Part shown: positions 25,381-32,480 of the stretch, piece by piece
Layout of the letters: every line of letters begins with the position of its first letter
How positions within the stretch are numbered: the first letter of the stretch is position 1
Origin: Streptomyces apocyni
Lineage (GTDB): Bacteria > Actinomycetota > Actinomycetes > Streptomycetales > Streptomycetaceae
Direction of reading: 5' to 3'
Assembly: GCF_009739465.1 (NCBI RefSeq)
Contig: NZ_WHOM01000032.1
Span: 1 to 64,000, forward strand
DNA: 64,000 bases
Translations under genes and position numbers: made by a program
Notes under the pieces: model-generated
Databases searched by the model: none
Seen by the model: only the letters and a program-made list of their open reading frames with translations
What the model was told of the DNA's origin: nothing

Positions 25381-26118
25381 TCAGTTGAGGTCGTACTCCG
25401 CGGTGAGCTGTCGGCCAGCGCCCAGGAAGTCGGTCGCGTACTCGGTCATGGAACCGTGCTGGTCCCAGTAGTAGTTGGTCATGGTCAAGGCGGGTTCTCC
25501 TGCCTCGACTCCGAGTAGCGGCGCGGCGTCCTCTGGCACTGGACGTAGGCCGACAACATCACGCCTTCGGACTGTGCGGCGCCCGGTGCGCTCTTCGATC
25601 AACCCGAAGGTCATCTTCGGCAACGCTTCTGCGACGATCAATTCCGGAGCGCTCTCGGCAAGTTCGCCTTGCAGCCAGGATGTGGACAGCGTGATTACTC
25701 CGTCGTCATCCAGGTACCGGCGCTGACGGCGTACGACTGGCGCACCCTCCTCGACTCCAAGGGCTTCGGCGACCTCGATTGGGGCTGGCGTCAGTCCGGC
25801 GCTGAGGATCTCGACATGCTCACCAGGACGAAACCCGCTGCCGGTTGCCCGCTGGAGCTGGAGGCGGTCGGAGCCGCTCGTGAGCTTCCGGCCAAGGTCA
25901 ACGAAGGTGCCTTGCGTTGATGAGCGTACGTACCCCTCGGCTTGTAGCTGCTTGATCCCCTTGGCTGCTGTGGCGGTGGCTACCCCCCACTCTTCGGCGA
26001 TCTCCGCGATGGGCGGGAGCTTGGTGTCCTGGGTCAGAACGCCATCAATGATCTTCTGCCGAAAGTGGTCCGCGATCTGCATGAACGGTGGTGCGGCTCG
26101 CTGGACTCGCGGTGTCAT
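25381..26118 (-). CDS. GntR/UTRA-family repressor (Kor-like)
   Basis: 245 residues. The N-terminal GntR winged helix is PPFMQIADHFRQKIIDG (near residues 9-25) through PPIAEIAEEWGVATATAAKGIKQLQAEGY, and a C-terminal UTRA ligand-binding domain ends in YYWDQHGSMTEYATDFLGAGRQL. In pSAM2-like elements the KorSA protein of this family represses the replication and transfer genes and itself. ATG 26118 follows GGAGGAGA, so the longer upstream frame is rejected. It is divergent from the rep-int operon, with CTAG-centred operator-like repeats in the shared region. Confidence 0.85.
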   Translation of the reverse strand: MTPRVQRAAPPFMQIADHFRQKIIDGVLTQDTKLPPIAEIAEEWGVATATAAKGIKQLQAEGYVRSSTQGTFVDLGRKLTSGSDRLQLQRATGSGFRPGEHVEILSAGLTPAPIEVAEALGVEEGAPVVRRQRRYLDDDGVITLSTSWLQGELAESAPELIVAEALPKMTFGLIEERTGRRTVRRRDVVGLRPVPEDAAPLLGVEAGEPALTMTNYYWDQHGSMTEYATDFLGAGRQLTAEYDLN

Positions 26119-26133
26119 CTCTCCTCCGAGATC

Positions 26134-26221
26134 GTCTACTAGCTCGCAGACAAGCATACCCCGGAACCCCTCTTGCCATCGCGTGCTAGCACGCGTATAT
26201 ATGAGTGTGAGCTAGTACACG
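26134..26221. promoter_or_regulatory. Divergent control region with CTAG-core operators
   Basis: A perfect 16-base palindrome cgcgtgctagcacgcg is at 26180-26195. An imperfect GTGnnCTAGnnCAC site is at 26207-26220, and a CTAGC half-site lies at 26139-26143. A TATATAT sequence lies between (26196-26202) and could be a minus-10 region, so a bound repressor would block it. The sites are 16-103 bases upstream of the GntR gene, implying autoregulation and repression of the operon starting at 26292. Confidence 0.65.
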
Positions 26222-26224
26222 AAC

Positions 26225-26284
26225 GCCGGGGGCGACGTCCTACCGCCAAGCAGTTTCGTCGCCCCCGGCTCCCTCGAAGGGAGC
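26225..26284 (+). promoter_or_regulatory. Structured leader hiding a ribosome-binding site
   Basis: The perfect 12-bp inverted repeat gccgggggcgac / gtcgcccccggc (26225-26236, 26258-26269) is followed by a second hairpin gctccct / agggagc (26268-26274, 26278-26284). The second hairpin buries the only AAGGGAG ribosome-binding sequence of the gene starting at 26292. The two hairpins share two bases, so they could be mutually exclusive. Confidence 0.6.
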
Positions 26285-26291
26285 TTCCATC

Positions 26292-26579
26292 ATGCCTGCG
26301 ACGTTGAATGCTTCGCACTCTTTGGTCGGTGTCTCACCGGCCGTGACCTCTGGTTGCCTGTCGGCTCCGTTGTCGCGTACGGATGACGCTGAGGTGATCT
26401 CCTCGTCGTGCATGGCGTGCGGACGGGAGATCGGGGGTTGGGGCTGGGTCAACCGGGTCGGTACCGGGGTGCTGATGCACCACACCACCGAGGGCTCGGT
26501 TCCGTGCCCGACGGCCGCGCCGTTTGACTGGGTGACCGGCGACACCCTGCCCGTGCCTGCCGCGGGGGTGACGGCATGA
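26292..26579 (+). CDS. Small Cys-containing protein of the element, unknown function
   Basis: 95 residues. A CMAC motif (residues 41-44) is followed by Trp-rich GGWGWVNRVGTG and MHHTTEG. It might bind zinc together with a later cysteine but has no assigned family. First gene of the operon that ends with the integrase; its stop overlaps the next start by four bases. The ATG is preceded by the partly sequestered AAGGGAG. Confidence 0.65.
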   Translation: MPATLNASHSLVGVSPAVTSGCLSAPLSRTDDAEVISSSCMACGREIGGWGWVNRVGTGVLMHHTTEGSVPCPTAAPFDWVTGDTLPVPAAGVTA

Positions 26580-26974
26580 CTGCTTCGGTGATCGTCACGC
26601 GAACCGTGACCGCTCGGGCCGCCGTGCCGACCGACGGTGACTGTGGCTGCTACAAGTCGGGATGGATTCGACGGAAGACCTCGGACACCCCGAACACCTG
26701 GAGTGTGGCCAACTGCCCCGTGCATAACCCGGAGGCGGTGGGATCTCCGGTCAGTCGGGATCTGTCCTTCGTGTGGGCCGACGTGGACACCGGCCGGGTG
26801 CCCTGCCCCGGCTGCGCCTCGGACCGCTTCCCGTCGTGGACCTTCGTTCAGGCTGACGGTCTTCGGGTGCTGACGCACGACGGCAACACGATCTGCCCTG
26901 GCGACCCTACCTTCGGCGCGCTGACCGGACCCGAGCCGCTGCCGTCGACCGAGTCCGTGGGGGTGGCTGCGTGA
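26576..26974 (+). CDS. Cysteine-rich small protein of the element, unknown function
   Basis: 132 residues. Three cysteine clusters (CGCY, NCPVHN and VPCPGCASDRF) suggest a zinc-ribbon fold, but no family is recognised. The overlaps on both sides (ATGA, GTGA) show tight translational coupling. It might be a regulator or accessory to replication, but this is not supported by any motif. Confidence 0.65.
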   Translation: MTASVIVTRTVTARAAVPTDGDCGCYKSGWIRRKTSDTPNTWSVANCPVHNPEAVGSPVSRDLSFVWADVDTGRVPCPGCASDRFPSWTFVQADGLRVLTHDGNTICPGDPTFGALTGPEPLPSTESVGVAA

Positions 26975-27198
26975 TGGGCCTCTTCAGCGGACGCGACAAG
27001 GATGAGGGCGAGCGCTACGCCGCGGAGATGAACGCGGAAGCCCGAGCACTCGGCAGGGACCCCTACGACTACGCCAAGCAGGTCGTTGCGGAGACGAACA
27101 GGGCCAACGAAGCCCTGGACGCGGGCAAGCCCAAGGGGGACACTTCCGGGCCTTCCTGTGACTCGGCCAGCACCCCCGAGAGGGGGCGGCGCTGGTGA
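26971..27198 (+). CDS. Small helical protein of the element, unknown function
   Basis: 75 residues, with a charged helical N-terminal part (GRDKDEGERYAAEMNAEARALG, YAKQVVAETNRANEAL) and a disordered Ser/Pro tail. GTG 26971 gives the four-base GTGA overlap with the preceding gene. An ATG three bases downstream is the alternative start. No family recognised. Confidence 0.6.
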   Translation: MMGLFSGRDKDEGERYAAEMNAEARALGRDPYDYAKQVVAETNRANEALDAGKPKGDTSGPSCDSASTPERGRRW

Positions 27199-27407
27199 CC
27201 TACTTCGACGACCCCCAGCACGCCGCCGAAGCGGCCGACGAAGAGCGCACCGGCCAGATCGCCGCGTTCCTGGACGCCTGCGACGTGAGGCCGCACACCG
27301 AGTTCTTCACCGTGGTGGACGATGCGATCTACGCGGAGGACTGGGCCAAGCTGCACGGCCAGTACCCGCCCCTCGGCCACGGCTACCCGAGGGAGGACCA
27401 CCCGTGA
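27195..27407 (+). CDS. Small acidic protein of the element, unknown function
   Basis: 70 residues, acidic, helical in the first half (DDPQHAAEAADEERTGQIAAFLDAC) and richer in aromatic residues later. GTG start in a GTGA overlap. Small acidic genes are common just before rep in elements of this type. Function unknown. Confidence 0.6.
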   Translation: MTYFDDPQHAAEAADEERTGQIAAFLDACDVRPHTEFFTVVDDAIYAEDWAKLHGQYPPLGHGYPREDHP

Positions 27408-28834
27408 CGGTCTTCCCCATCGCCCCTGAGGCCGTAGCCGGTGCTGCGGCCTCCCTGGGCACCGACCCAACCACCCTGGCCGACCTGCTGCGGGTCGCCA
27501 ACACCCCCGGCTTCGACCGCTGGCGCGAGCAGATCAAGCGCACCGGCGGCTGTTCCAACCCCATCCACCTGACGGGCCAGACCGTGACCCGCGACCGGGC
27601 CTCGGGCGAAGTCCTGTACTCCTACTCGACCCAGGGCGAGCCCGGTGGGCGGCTGCGGATCGCCTGCGGCAACCGGCGCGCCTCGCGCTGCCCCTCCTGC
27701 GCCTGGACCTACGCCGGGGACACCTACCACCTGATCCGCGCCGGGATCACCGGCGACCAACGCAAGGACGTCCCTGAAACCGTCCGCGACCACCCCCGCG
27801 TGTTCGTCACGCTGACCGCACCGTCGTTCGGCCCGGTCCACAACCGCCCCGACACCGGCCGCTGCCGCTGCGGCGTCCGCCATGGCGAGGACGATCCCGC
27901 GCTCGGCACTGCGCTCGACCCCGAGCGGTACGACTATGCGGGGGCGGTGCTGTTCAACAACCATGCCGGGCAGCTCTGGCAGCGCTTCACGATCCGCCTC
28001 GGCAGGGAGATCGCCGCACGGGCGGGCCTGTCCCAGCGCGCCTTACGCGAGCACTGCCGGGTCTCGTTCGGCAAGGTCGCCGAATTCCAGCGCCGCGGCG
28101 CGGTCCACTTCCATGCCGTGGTGCGTATCGACGGGCCCGACGGGCCCGATTCCGTCCCGCCCGCCTGGGCCAGCACCCAGCTCCTGGACGAGGCGATCCG
28201 GGCCGCTGCCGGACGTGCCGCGGTGACCGTCCCGGCCTCCGGCCCCCACCCGGAACGGGTGCTGCGCTGGGGTACGCAGGTGGATGTGCAGCCGATCGGC
28301 GCCCTGGGATACGAGGAGCTGACCGAGCAGGCCGTCGCCTCCTACGTCGCGAAGTACGCCACCAAGGCCGCTGAGACCACCGGCACCGTCGACCGCCGCA
28401 TCGGAGAGCTGGCCGAACTCGACAAACTGCCCGGCCTGCCCGCCCACACCCGGCGTCTGATCGAAACCTGCTGGGAGCTGGACGGCGCCTACCCGGACCG
28501 GCTGCTGGCCCACTGGTCCCACATGCTCGGCTTCCGCGGCCACTTCAGCTCGAAGTCCCGCCGCTACTCCACCACCCTCGGGGCGCTGCGCAAGGTCCGT
28601 GCCGACTACCGCGCCCGGCAAGAACGTCAGGAGCGCGGCTACGCGGAAGACCTCGACGACACGGAGGGCTCCACGCTGGTCCTCGCCCACTGGACTTATG
28701 CCGGACACGGCCACACCCCTGGTGAATCCTGGCTCGCCGCTTCCATCGCCCGAGACCTCCGGCTGAACCGCGAAACCGCCCGCGAAGCACTCGCCGACCT
28801 AGACGACGTCGACGGCTGGGAGGTGTGCGCATGA
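27404..28834 (+). CDS. Replication initiator protein (RepSA-like, HUH fold)
   Basis: 476 residues. Zinc-type cysteines CGNRRASRCPSCAWTYAGDTYH (residues ~87-108) are followed by VFVTLTAPSFG. The metal-binding HUH-type motif RRGAVHFHAVVRIDG has His235 and His237, and the candidate nicking tyrosines lie in SYVAKYATKAAE (Tyr314, Tyr318). This is the layout of the pSAM2-type Rep that starts rolling-circle replication of the excised element. A TTA codon (28043-28045) makes full translation dependent on the BldA tRNA. GTG start in a GTGA overlap; xis follows in an ATGA overlap. Confidence 0.9.
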   Translation: MTVFPIAPEAVAGAAASLGTDPTTLADLLRVANTPGFDRWREQIKRTGGCSNPIHLTGQTVTRDRASGEVLYSYSTQGEPGGRLRIACGNRRASRCPSCAWTYAGDTYHLIRAGITGDQRKDVPETVRDHPRVFVTLTAPSFGPVHNRPDTGRCRCGVRHGEDDPALGTALDPERYDYAGAVLFNNHAGQLWQRFTIRLGREIAARAGLSQRALREHCRVSFGKVAEFQRRGAVHFHAVVRIDGPDGPDSVPPAWASTQLLDEAIRAAAGRAAVTVPASGPHPERVLRWGTQVDVQPIGALGYEELTEQAVASYVAKYATKAAETTGTVDRRIGELAELDKLPGLPAHTRRLIETCWELDGAYPDRLLAHWSHMLGFRGHFSSKSRRYSTTLGALRKVRADYRARQERQERGYAEDLDDTEGSTLVLAHWTYAGHGHTPGESWLAASIARDLRLNRETAREALADLDDVDGWEVCA

Positions 28835-29025
28835 AGCGTCCGCTTCCGGACCGGTACCTGACCCCGGTCGACGTCGCCGATCTCCTGGGCGTCCCGGTCG
28901 AGACCGTCTACCAGTGGCGTCGCAAGCGCACCGGACCCCGCGGCTTCCGCGTCGGCCGACACCTGCGCTACGACCCCGAAGACGTCCGCGCCTGGATCGC
29001 CACCCTGATGGAAGGGGCCGCGTGA
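28831..29025 (+). CDS. xis: Excisionase (MerR-like HTH)
   Basis: 64 residues: a single winged helix-turn-helix of the excisionase family (YLTPVDVADLLGVPVETVYQWRR, then FRVGRHLRYDPEDVRAWI). It would bind near the attachment sites and steer the integrase to excision. The ATG overlaps the rep stop (ATGA), and its TGA shares a base with the integrase ATG. Confidence 0.9.
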   Translation: MKRPLPDRYLTPVDVADLLGVPVETVYQWRRKRTGPRGFRVGRHLRYDPEDVRAWIATLMEGAA

Positions 29026-30263
29026 TGGCCGGACACATCCAAGACCGCTGGTACAAGACTGAAACCGGGCCCGACGGCAAGGGGCGCAGGGTCAAGACCG
29101 ACCGCTACGGCACTGGCAAGCGCTACAGGGCCCGATACATCGCCCCGGACGGCACCGAGAAGAGCCAGTCATTCCCGGACAAGCAGAAGCGCAAAGCGGA
29201 AGCCTGGCTAGCGAACATCGAAGCCGACATGACCCGCGGTGACTACGTTGACCCGAACGCTGGCAAGATCACCTTTCGGCAGTACGCGGGGGAGTGGCTG
29301 GAGACTCTGACCACTGATCCGGCCACACGGGCCGCTACCGAGATGCGGCTACGGCTGCACGCCACCCCGCATCTAGGGTCACGGGCAATGAGTGCATTCC
29401 AGCCGTCTCACCTGCGCCTCTGGATGCGACAGATGGAGGATGCTGGGCTGTCTCCGGCGTACCGCCGAGTGATCTTCGCGCACGTATCAACGCTCTTCAC
29501 AGCAGCTATGGAAGACCGTGTCATTCGTACGAATCCATGTACCTCGCGGTCTGTCAAAGCTCCGCGGCTCGATCCACGCAAGGTCAAGCCGTGGATGCAA
29601 CAGCGTGTCATGGCTGTGCGGCTGGAGCTTCCTGACCGGTACCGCGAGATCATCGAGTTGGCGGCGGGGTGCGGACATCGCCAGGGGGAAGCCTTCGGGC
29701 TGGCCGTGGAAGACGTTGATCTCCTCGGCGGCGTCGTTCACGTCGTGCGTCAGGTGAAGCTCGTGAACAACCGGCCGGTCTTCGCCCCACCCAAAGGCGG
29801 CAAAGAACGAGATGTGCCGCTGCCCGACTCGGTCGGCTCTGCCCTGGCTGCGCACATCACCCGCTATCCACCGGTAGAGGTCACTCTCCCGTGGAAGACG
29901 CTCGACGGGCCACCGGTCACGGCAACGCTGATCTTCTACGGTCTGGGGGGTCTCGCTTTGATACGCAACCGCTTCAACGATCGCGTCTGGCGTCCGGCTC
30001 TCCGTGCCGCTGGGGTGCCTACGGGACGTGAGAACGGGTTGCACGCGCTACGGCACTTCTACGCGTCGGTGCTTCTCGATGCAGGGGAATCGATCAAGGC
30101 TCTATCCGAGTACCTGGGACACCATGACCCCGGATACACGCTGCGGACCTACACCCATCTGATGCCCGCCAGCGAGTCCCGGACTCGGGCTGCTGTCGAT
30201 CGCGTCTTGCGGGACGTTGGAGCCTCGGATGACGGCCCCACCACGGCCCAACCGCCCGCCTAG
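29025..30263 (+). CDS. int: Tyrosine-recombinase integrase
   Basis: 412 residues. An AP2-type/SAM-like arm and core-binding part (residues 1-160, HIQDRWYKTETGPDGKGRR and FRQYAGEWLETL) precedes the catalytic domain. Catalytic residues are Arg219 (CGHRQGEAFGL), His340-x-x-Arg343 (LHALRHFYAS), the GHH motif and nucleophile Tyr376 (RTYTHLMP). All appear intact, so it should be active. It ends 20 bases before attR. An in-frame GTG one codon upstream is an alternative start. Family members usually target tRNA genes, but here the target is protein-coding. Confidence 0.95.
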   Translation: MAGHIQDRWYKTETGPDGKGRRVKTDRYGTGKRYRARYIAPDGTEKSQSFPDKQKRKAEAWLANIEADMTRGDYVDPNAGKITFRQYAGEWLETLTTDPATRAATEMRLRLHATPHLGSRAMSAFQPSHLRLWMRQMEDAGLSPAYRRVIFAHVSTLFTAAMEDRVIRTNPCTSRSVKAPRLDPRKVKPWMQQRVMAVRLELPDRYREIIELAAGCGHRQGEAFGLAVEDVDLLGGVVHVVRQVKLVNNRPVFAPPKGGKERDVPLPDSVGSALAAHITRYPPVEVTLPWKTLDGPPVTATLIFYGLGGLALIRNRFNDRVWRPALRAAGVPTGRENGLHALRHFYASVLLDAGESIKALSEYLGHHDPGYTLRTYTHLMPASESRTRAAVDRVLRDVGASDDGPTTAQPPA

Positions 30264-30283
30264 GGCTCTGGCCTGCGTGATTC

Positions 30284-30296
30284 TCAGAACCCGAAG
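30284..30296. other. Right attachment site (attR core)
   Basis: 13 bases tcagaacccgaag identical to 22731-22743. They are the stop codon and last codons of the CAP protein gene, so integration leaves its coding sequence unchanged. Confidence 0.75.
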
Positions 30297-31231
30297 TTCT
30301 GGGTCCACCACGGCCCGCCGGACGCGAAGTGCGCCCCGACGCCGAGGGTCGTGTAGTCGCAGTTGAGTATGTTCGCGCGGTGACCCGGGCTGTTCATCCA
30401 GGACTCCATCACGGCCCGCGCGTCGGCCTGGCCCCTGGCTATGTTCTCGCCACCCATGTTGTCGATCCCGGCCTGGTCGGCCCGGTCCCATGGAGTGTCG
30501 CCGTCCGGGTCGGTGTGGTCGAAGAAGCCTCGGGTGGCCATGTCCTGGCTGAAGTTCCTGGCGAGGGTGGCCAGCCTGGCGTCCGCGCGCACCGGGGCGC
30601 AGCCCGCCTTGGCGCGCTCCTGGTTCACCAGCGAGAGCACCTCGGCCTCGGCTTCGGCGGCCGCGCCGGTCGCCTGGGCGGGTGCCGGTGCGGGGGCGGG
30701 CGCGGGCTTGGCGGATTCGGCGCGGCGCTGACCCTGGGCCTGGCCCGGGTTCTTGGCCTTCTCCGGCTGGTCGGGCTTCTTGGCCGCCTGGTCCGGCGCG
30801 GTGGAAGCGGGCGCCTTGGACGCCTGCTCCTCTTTACCCTTCTTGTCCCTGTTGTTCTTCTCGTCGTTTTCCGCGTCAGCGTCCTTCGACGGTTTCGCCG
30901 AGGGCTCGGCGGGGGACTCCGACGGGGATGGTACGGACGGTGTGGCGCGATCGGAGCCTCGGCTGGCGGGGGTCTCCCCGCGCTCCGCCGCCTCACTGGC
31001 GCCACCCTGTGCCTGTACGTCGGACGAACCGTCGGCCTGCACCCTGCTGTCGTCACTGCCCAGCCGGAAGGTGTCGCCGGTCGGCAGCACGCCCGAGGTG
31101 ACGGCCACGGTGCCCAGGGCCACCGCCGCGGAGACGCCGAGCAGTCCGGTCCGTACCGGGGCGGCTGCGGCTCGCTTCCTGCGCTGCTGGCCGACGGCGC
31201 TTGCGGCGTCGGAGCGTCGGTGGCGTCCCAT
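30284..31231 (-). CDS. Secreted CAP-domain (SCP/PR1) protein
   Basis: 315 residues from ATG 31231. A twin-arginine-like basic start (RHRRSDAAS) precedes a membrane or signal segment (VRTGLLGVSAAVALGTVAVTSG, residues 27-48). A disordered Ser/Pro/Lys/Ala linker runs about residues 60-185. The C-terminal CAP domain has VNQERAKAGCAP, GFFDHTDPDGDTPWDRA, GENIARG, MNSPGHRANILNC and WWTQNFGF. CAP domains of this type are extracellular and of uncertain role, some calcium-dependent. The gene is the integration target of the adjacent element, and its last four codons form the attachment core. Confidence 0.9.
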   Translation of the reverse strand: MGRHRRSDAASAVGQQRRKRAAAAPVRTGLLGVSAAVALGTVAVTSGVLPTGDTFRLGSDDSRVQADGSSDVQAQGGASEAAERGETPASRGSDRATPSVPSPSESPAEPSAKPSKDADAENDEKNNRDKKGKEEQASKAPASTAPDQAAKKPDQPEKAKNPGQAQGQRRAESAKPAPAPAPAPAQATGAAAEAEAEVLSLVNQERAKAGCAPVRADARLATLARNFSQDMATRGFFDHTDPDGDTPWDRADQAGIDNMGGENIARGQADARAVMESWMNSPGHRANILNCDYTTLGVGAHFASGGPWWTQNFGF

Positions 31232-31362
31232 GTACAGGCCTTCCTCGGTACGTACGGTCAATGCGCTTCGCCCATCCGGGTGAGCCACATCGGACGCGAC
31301 TGTACGCGAAGTCGCCTGGGGAGGAAGTGCCTCGAGAGCTTTTGGCCGGTTAGCTTGCCCAC

Positions 31363-31644
31363 ATGAATGACGACGTACGGTTCACCGCCTGGGTACGCGG
31401 CCGAGTGCAGGGAGTGGGCTTCCGCTGGTTCACCAGGGCGGCGGCCCTGGAGATCGGTGGGCTCATCGGCTTCGCGCTCAACCTGGAGGACGGTCGGGTG
31501 CAGGTGGTGGCCGAGGGGCCGCGGACGGAGTGTGAGCGGCTCCTCGACTGGCTGCGGCACGGCGACACACCCGGCAGGGTCGACGGAGTCACTGAGATCT
31601 GGGCCACGCCACGCGGTGGCTACGACGGCTTCGCCATCCGCTGA
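31363..31644 (+). CDS. acyP: Acylphosphatase
   Basis: 93 residues. The signature [20 protein letters not shown] (catalytic Arg and the phosphate loop) and [15 protein letters not shown] are intact. It hydrolyses acyl phosphates. Divergent from the CAP gene. The 414 bases after it contain little else. Confidence 0.96.
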   Translation: MNDDVRFTAWVRGRVQGVGFRWFTRAAALEIGGLIGFALNLEDGRVQVVAEGPRTECERLLDWLRHGDTPGRVDGVTEIWATPRGGYDGFAIR

Positions 31645-32058
31645 GCCACCCCCGGGGGAAGCGAGCCGGGGGAGCCGCCCACGGTAACCACGCGCGGCGG
31701 CTGTGGACGGCGGAAACAGCCTGGTGGTTGCCAAGAACGGCCATGCGTGCCAGGCTGCGCGAGTAAGGATGATCTCCACGCCTTCGAACCATCACGTCTT
31801 TGGACAGATGGGACAAAACGGCCCCGTGGAAGAGGCTGCGCCGCACGTTTTCTTGCCGCGCGCCCCCGGGTTGCCCGCCAATACGGGGCGTGATCGTGTT
31901 GACCGTCAAACTTTTTGGTGAGACGCTGAAAGCCCCGCGCACCCTAGCTGTTTGGCATGTGGGAACGCAGTAATCATCAGTAGTGCCAATCACCGCGGGT
32001 GCTTCCCTCACGACCCACACCGCTTCGGTCGGTCACTCAGTGTGGAGGACCATCCATC
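31645..32058. other. Intergenic region between acyP and the next small gene
   Basis: 414 bases. A candidate 50-residue frame (31769-31921, from an ATG behind GTAAGG; begins MISTPSNHHVFGQMGQNG) is the only plausible gene and is unconfirmed. A GTTGAC-cgt-CAAAC dyad lies near 31897. The coding part of the next gene begins at 32059 behind TGGAGG. Confidence 0.4.
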
Positions 32059-32268
32059 ATGGCAAAGGCGCTTCTCGGATACGTCGGCGGTTCTGACCCG
32101 CGACTCCTCGCCGAGATGCGACGGCTTCAGCAGCGTGTCCAAGACCTGGAATCCGAGCTCGGACGCATCCAGGCCGAGAACGACGCGCTGGCTTCGGCTG
32201 CCGCTTCTCACCCCGGAGAACTCCTCGAGAGCATCGACGTACCCCAGGCGGAGCCTGCGCTTACCTGA
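32059..32268 (+). CDS. Small coiled-coil protein of unknown function
   Basis: 69 residues: MAKALLGYVGGSDPRLLAEMRRL, then a coiled coil (LQQRVQDLESELGRIQAENDAL), then an acidic tail. Start set at ATG 32059 with TGGAGG eight bases upstream, although the frame is open for 20 further codons. It lies just before smc. A conserved Streptomyces-type small protein with no assigned function. Confidence 0.8.
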   Translation: MAKALLGYVGGSDPRLLAEMRRLQQRVQDLESELGRIQAENDALASAAASHPGELLESIDVPQAEPALT

Positions 32269-32334
32269 CCCGGGACTGTAGAACGAGGGTCAGGCTGCTC
32301 ATGTCACCGTCAACTGCTTGAGAAGAAGACCTGC

Positions 32335-32356
32335 AAGGGGCGCCTCGGCGTCCCTT
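32335..32356 (+). terminator. Hairpin upstream of smc
   Basis: The arms aaggggcgcc (32335-32344) and ggcgtccctt (32347-32356) pair with one G-U and are followed by ctctcttt. Confidence 0.7.
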
Positions 32357-32480
32357 CTCTCTTTCCACCCGGTCCCCCCTGCCCGGCAGCCTCTTACCGT
32401 CTGATGTGCCCTGCACCTTCCTCCGTGAAACCGGATGGCTCGCAGGGTGAGACGGCGCGCAGGCAGTAAAGTCCGGGGGC

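Larger units (their letters stand above)
22731..30296. mobile_element. Integrated AICE-like element (Rep/Xis/Int), about 7.5 kb
   Basis: Bounded by 13-base direct repeats (22731-22743 and 30284-30296) reading tcagaacccgaag. It contains int, xis, rep and a Kor-type repressor in the order and style of pSAM2-like actinomycete elements, plus accessory genes. Much of 22900-24400 is less G+C-rich than the flanks. No gene for an FtsK/SpoIIIE-like Tra protein, Pra or NUDIX protein is visible inside, so self-transfer seems absent. The flanking genes mutM and the CAP protein are both intact. Boundaries assume the 13-base repeat is the crossover core. Confidence 0.85.
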
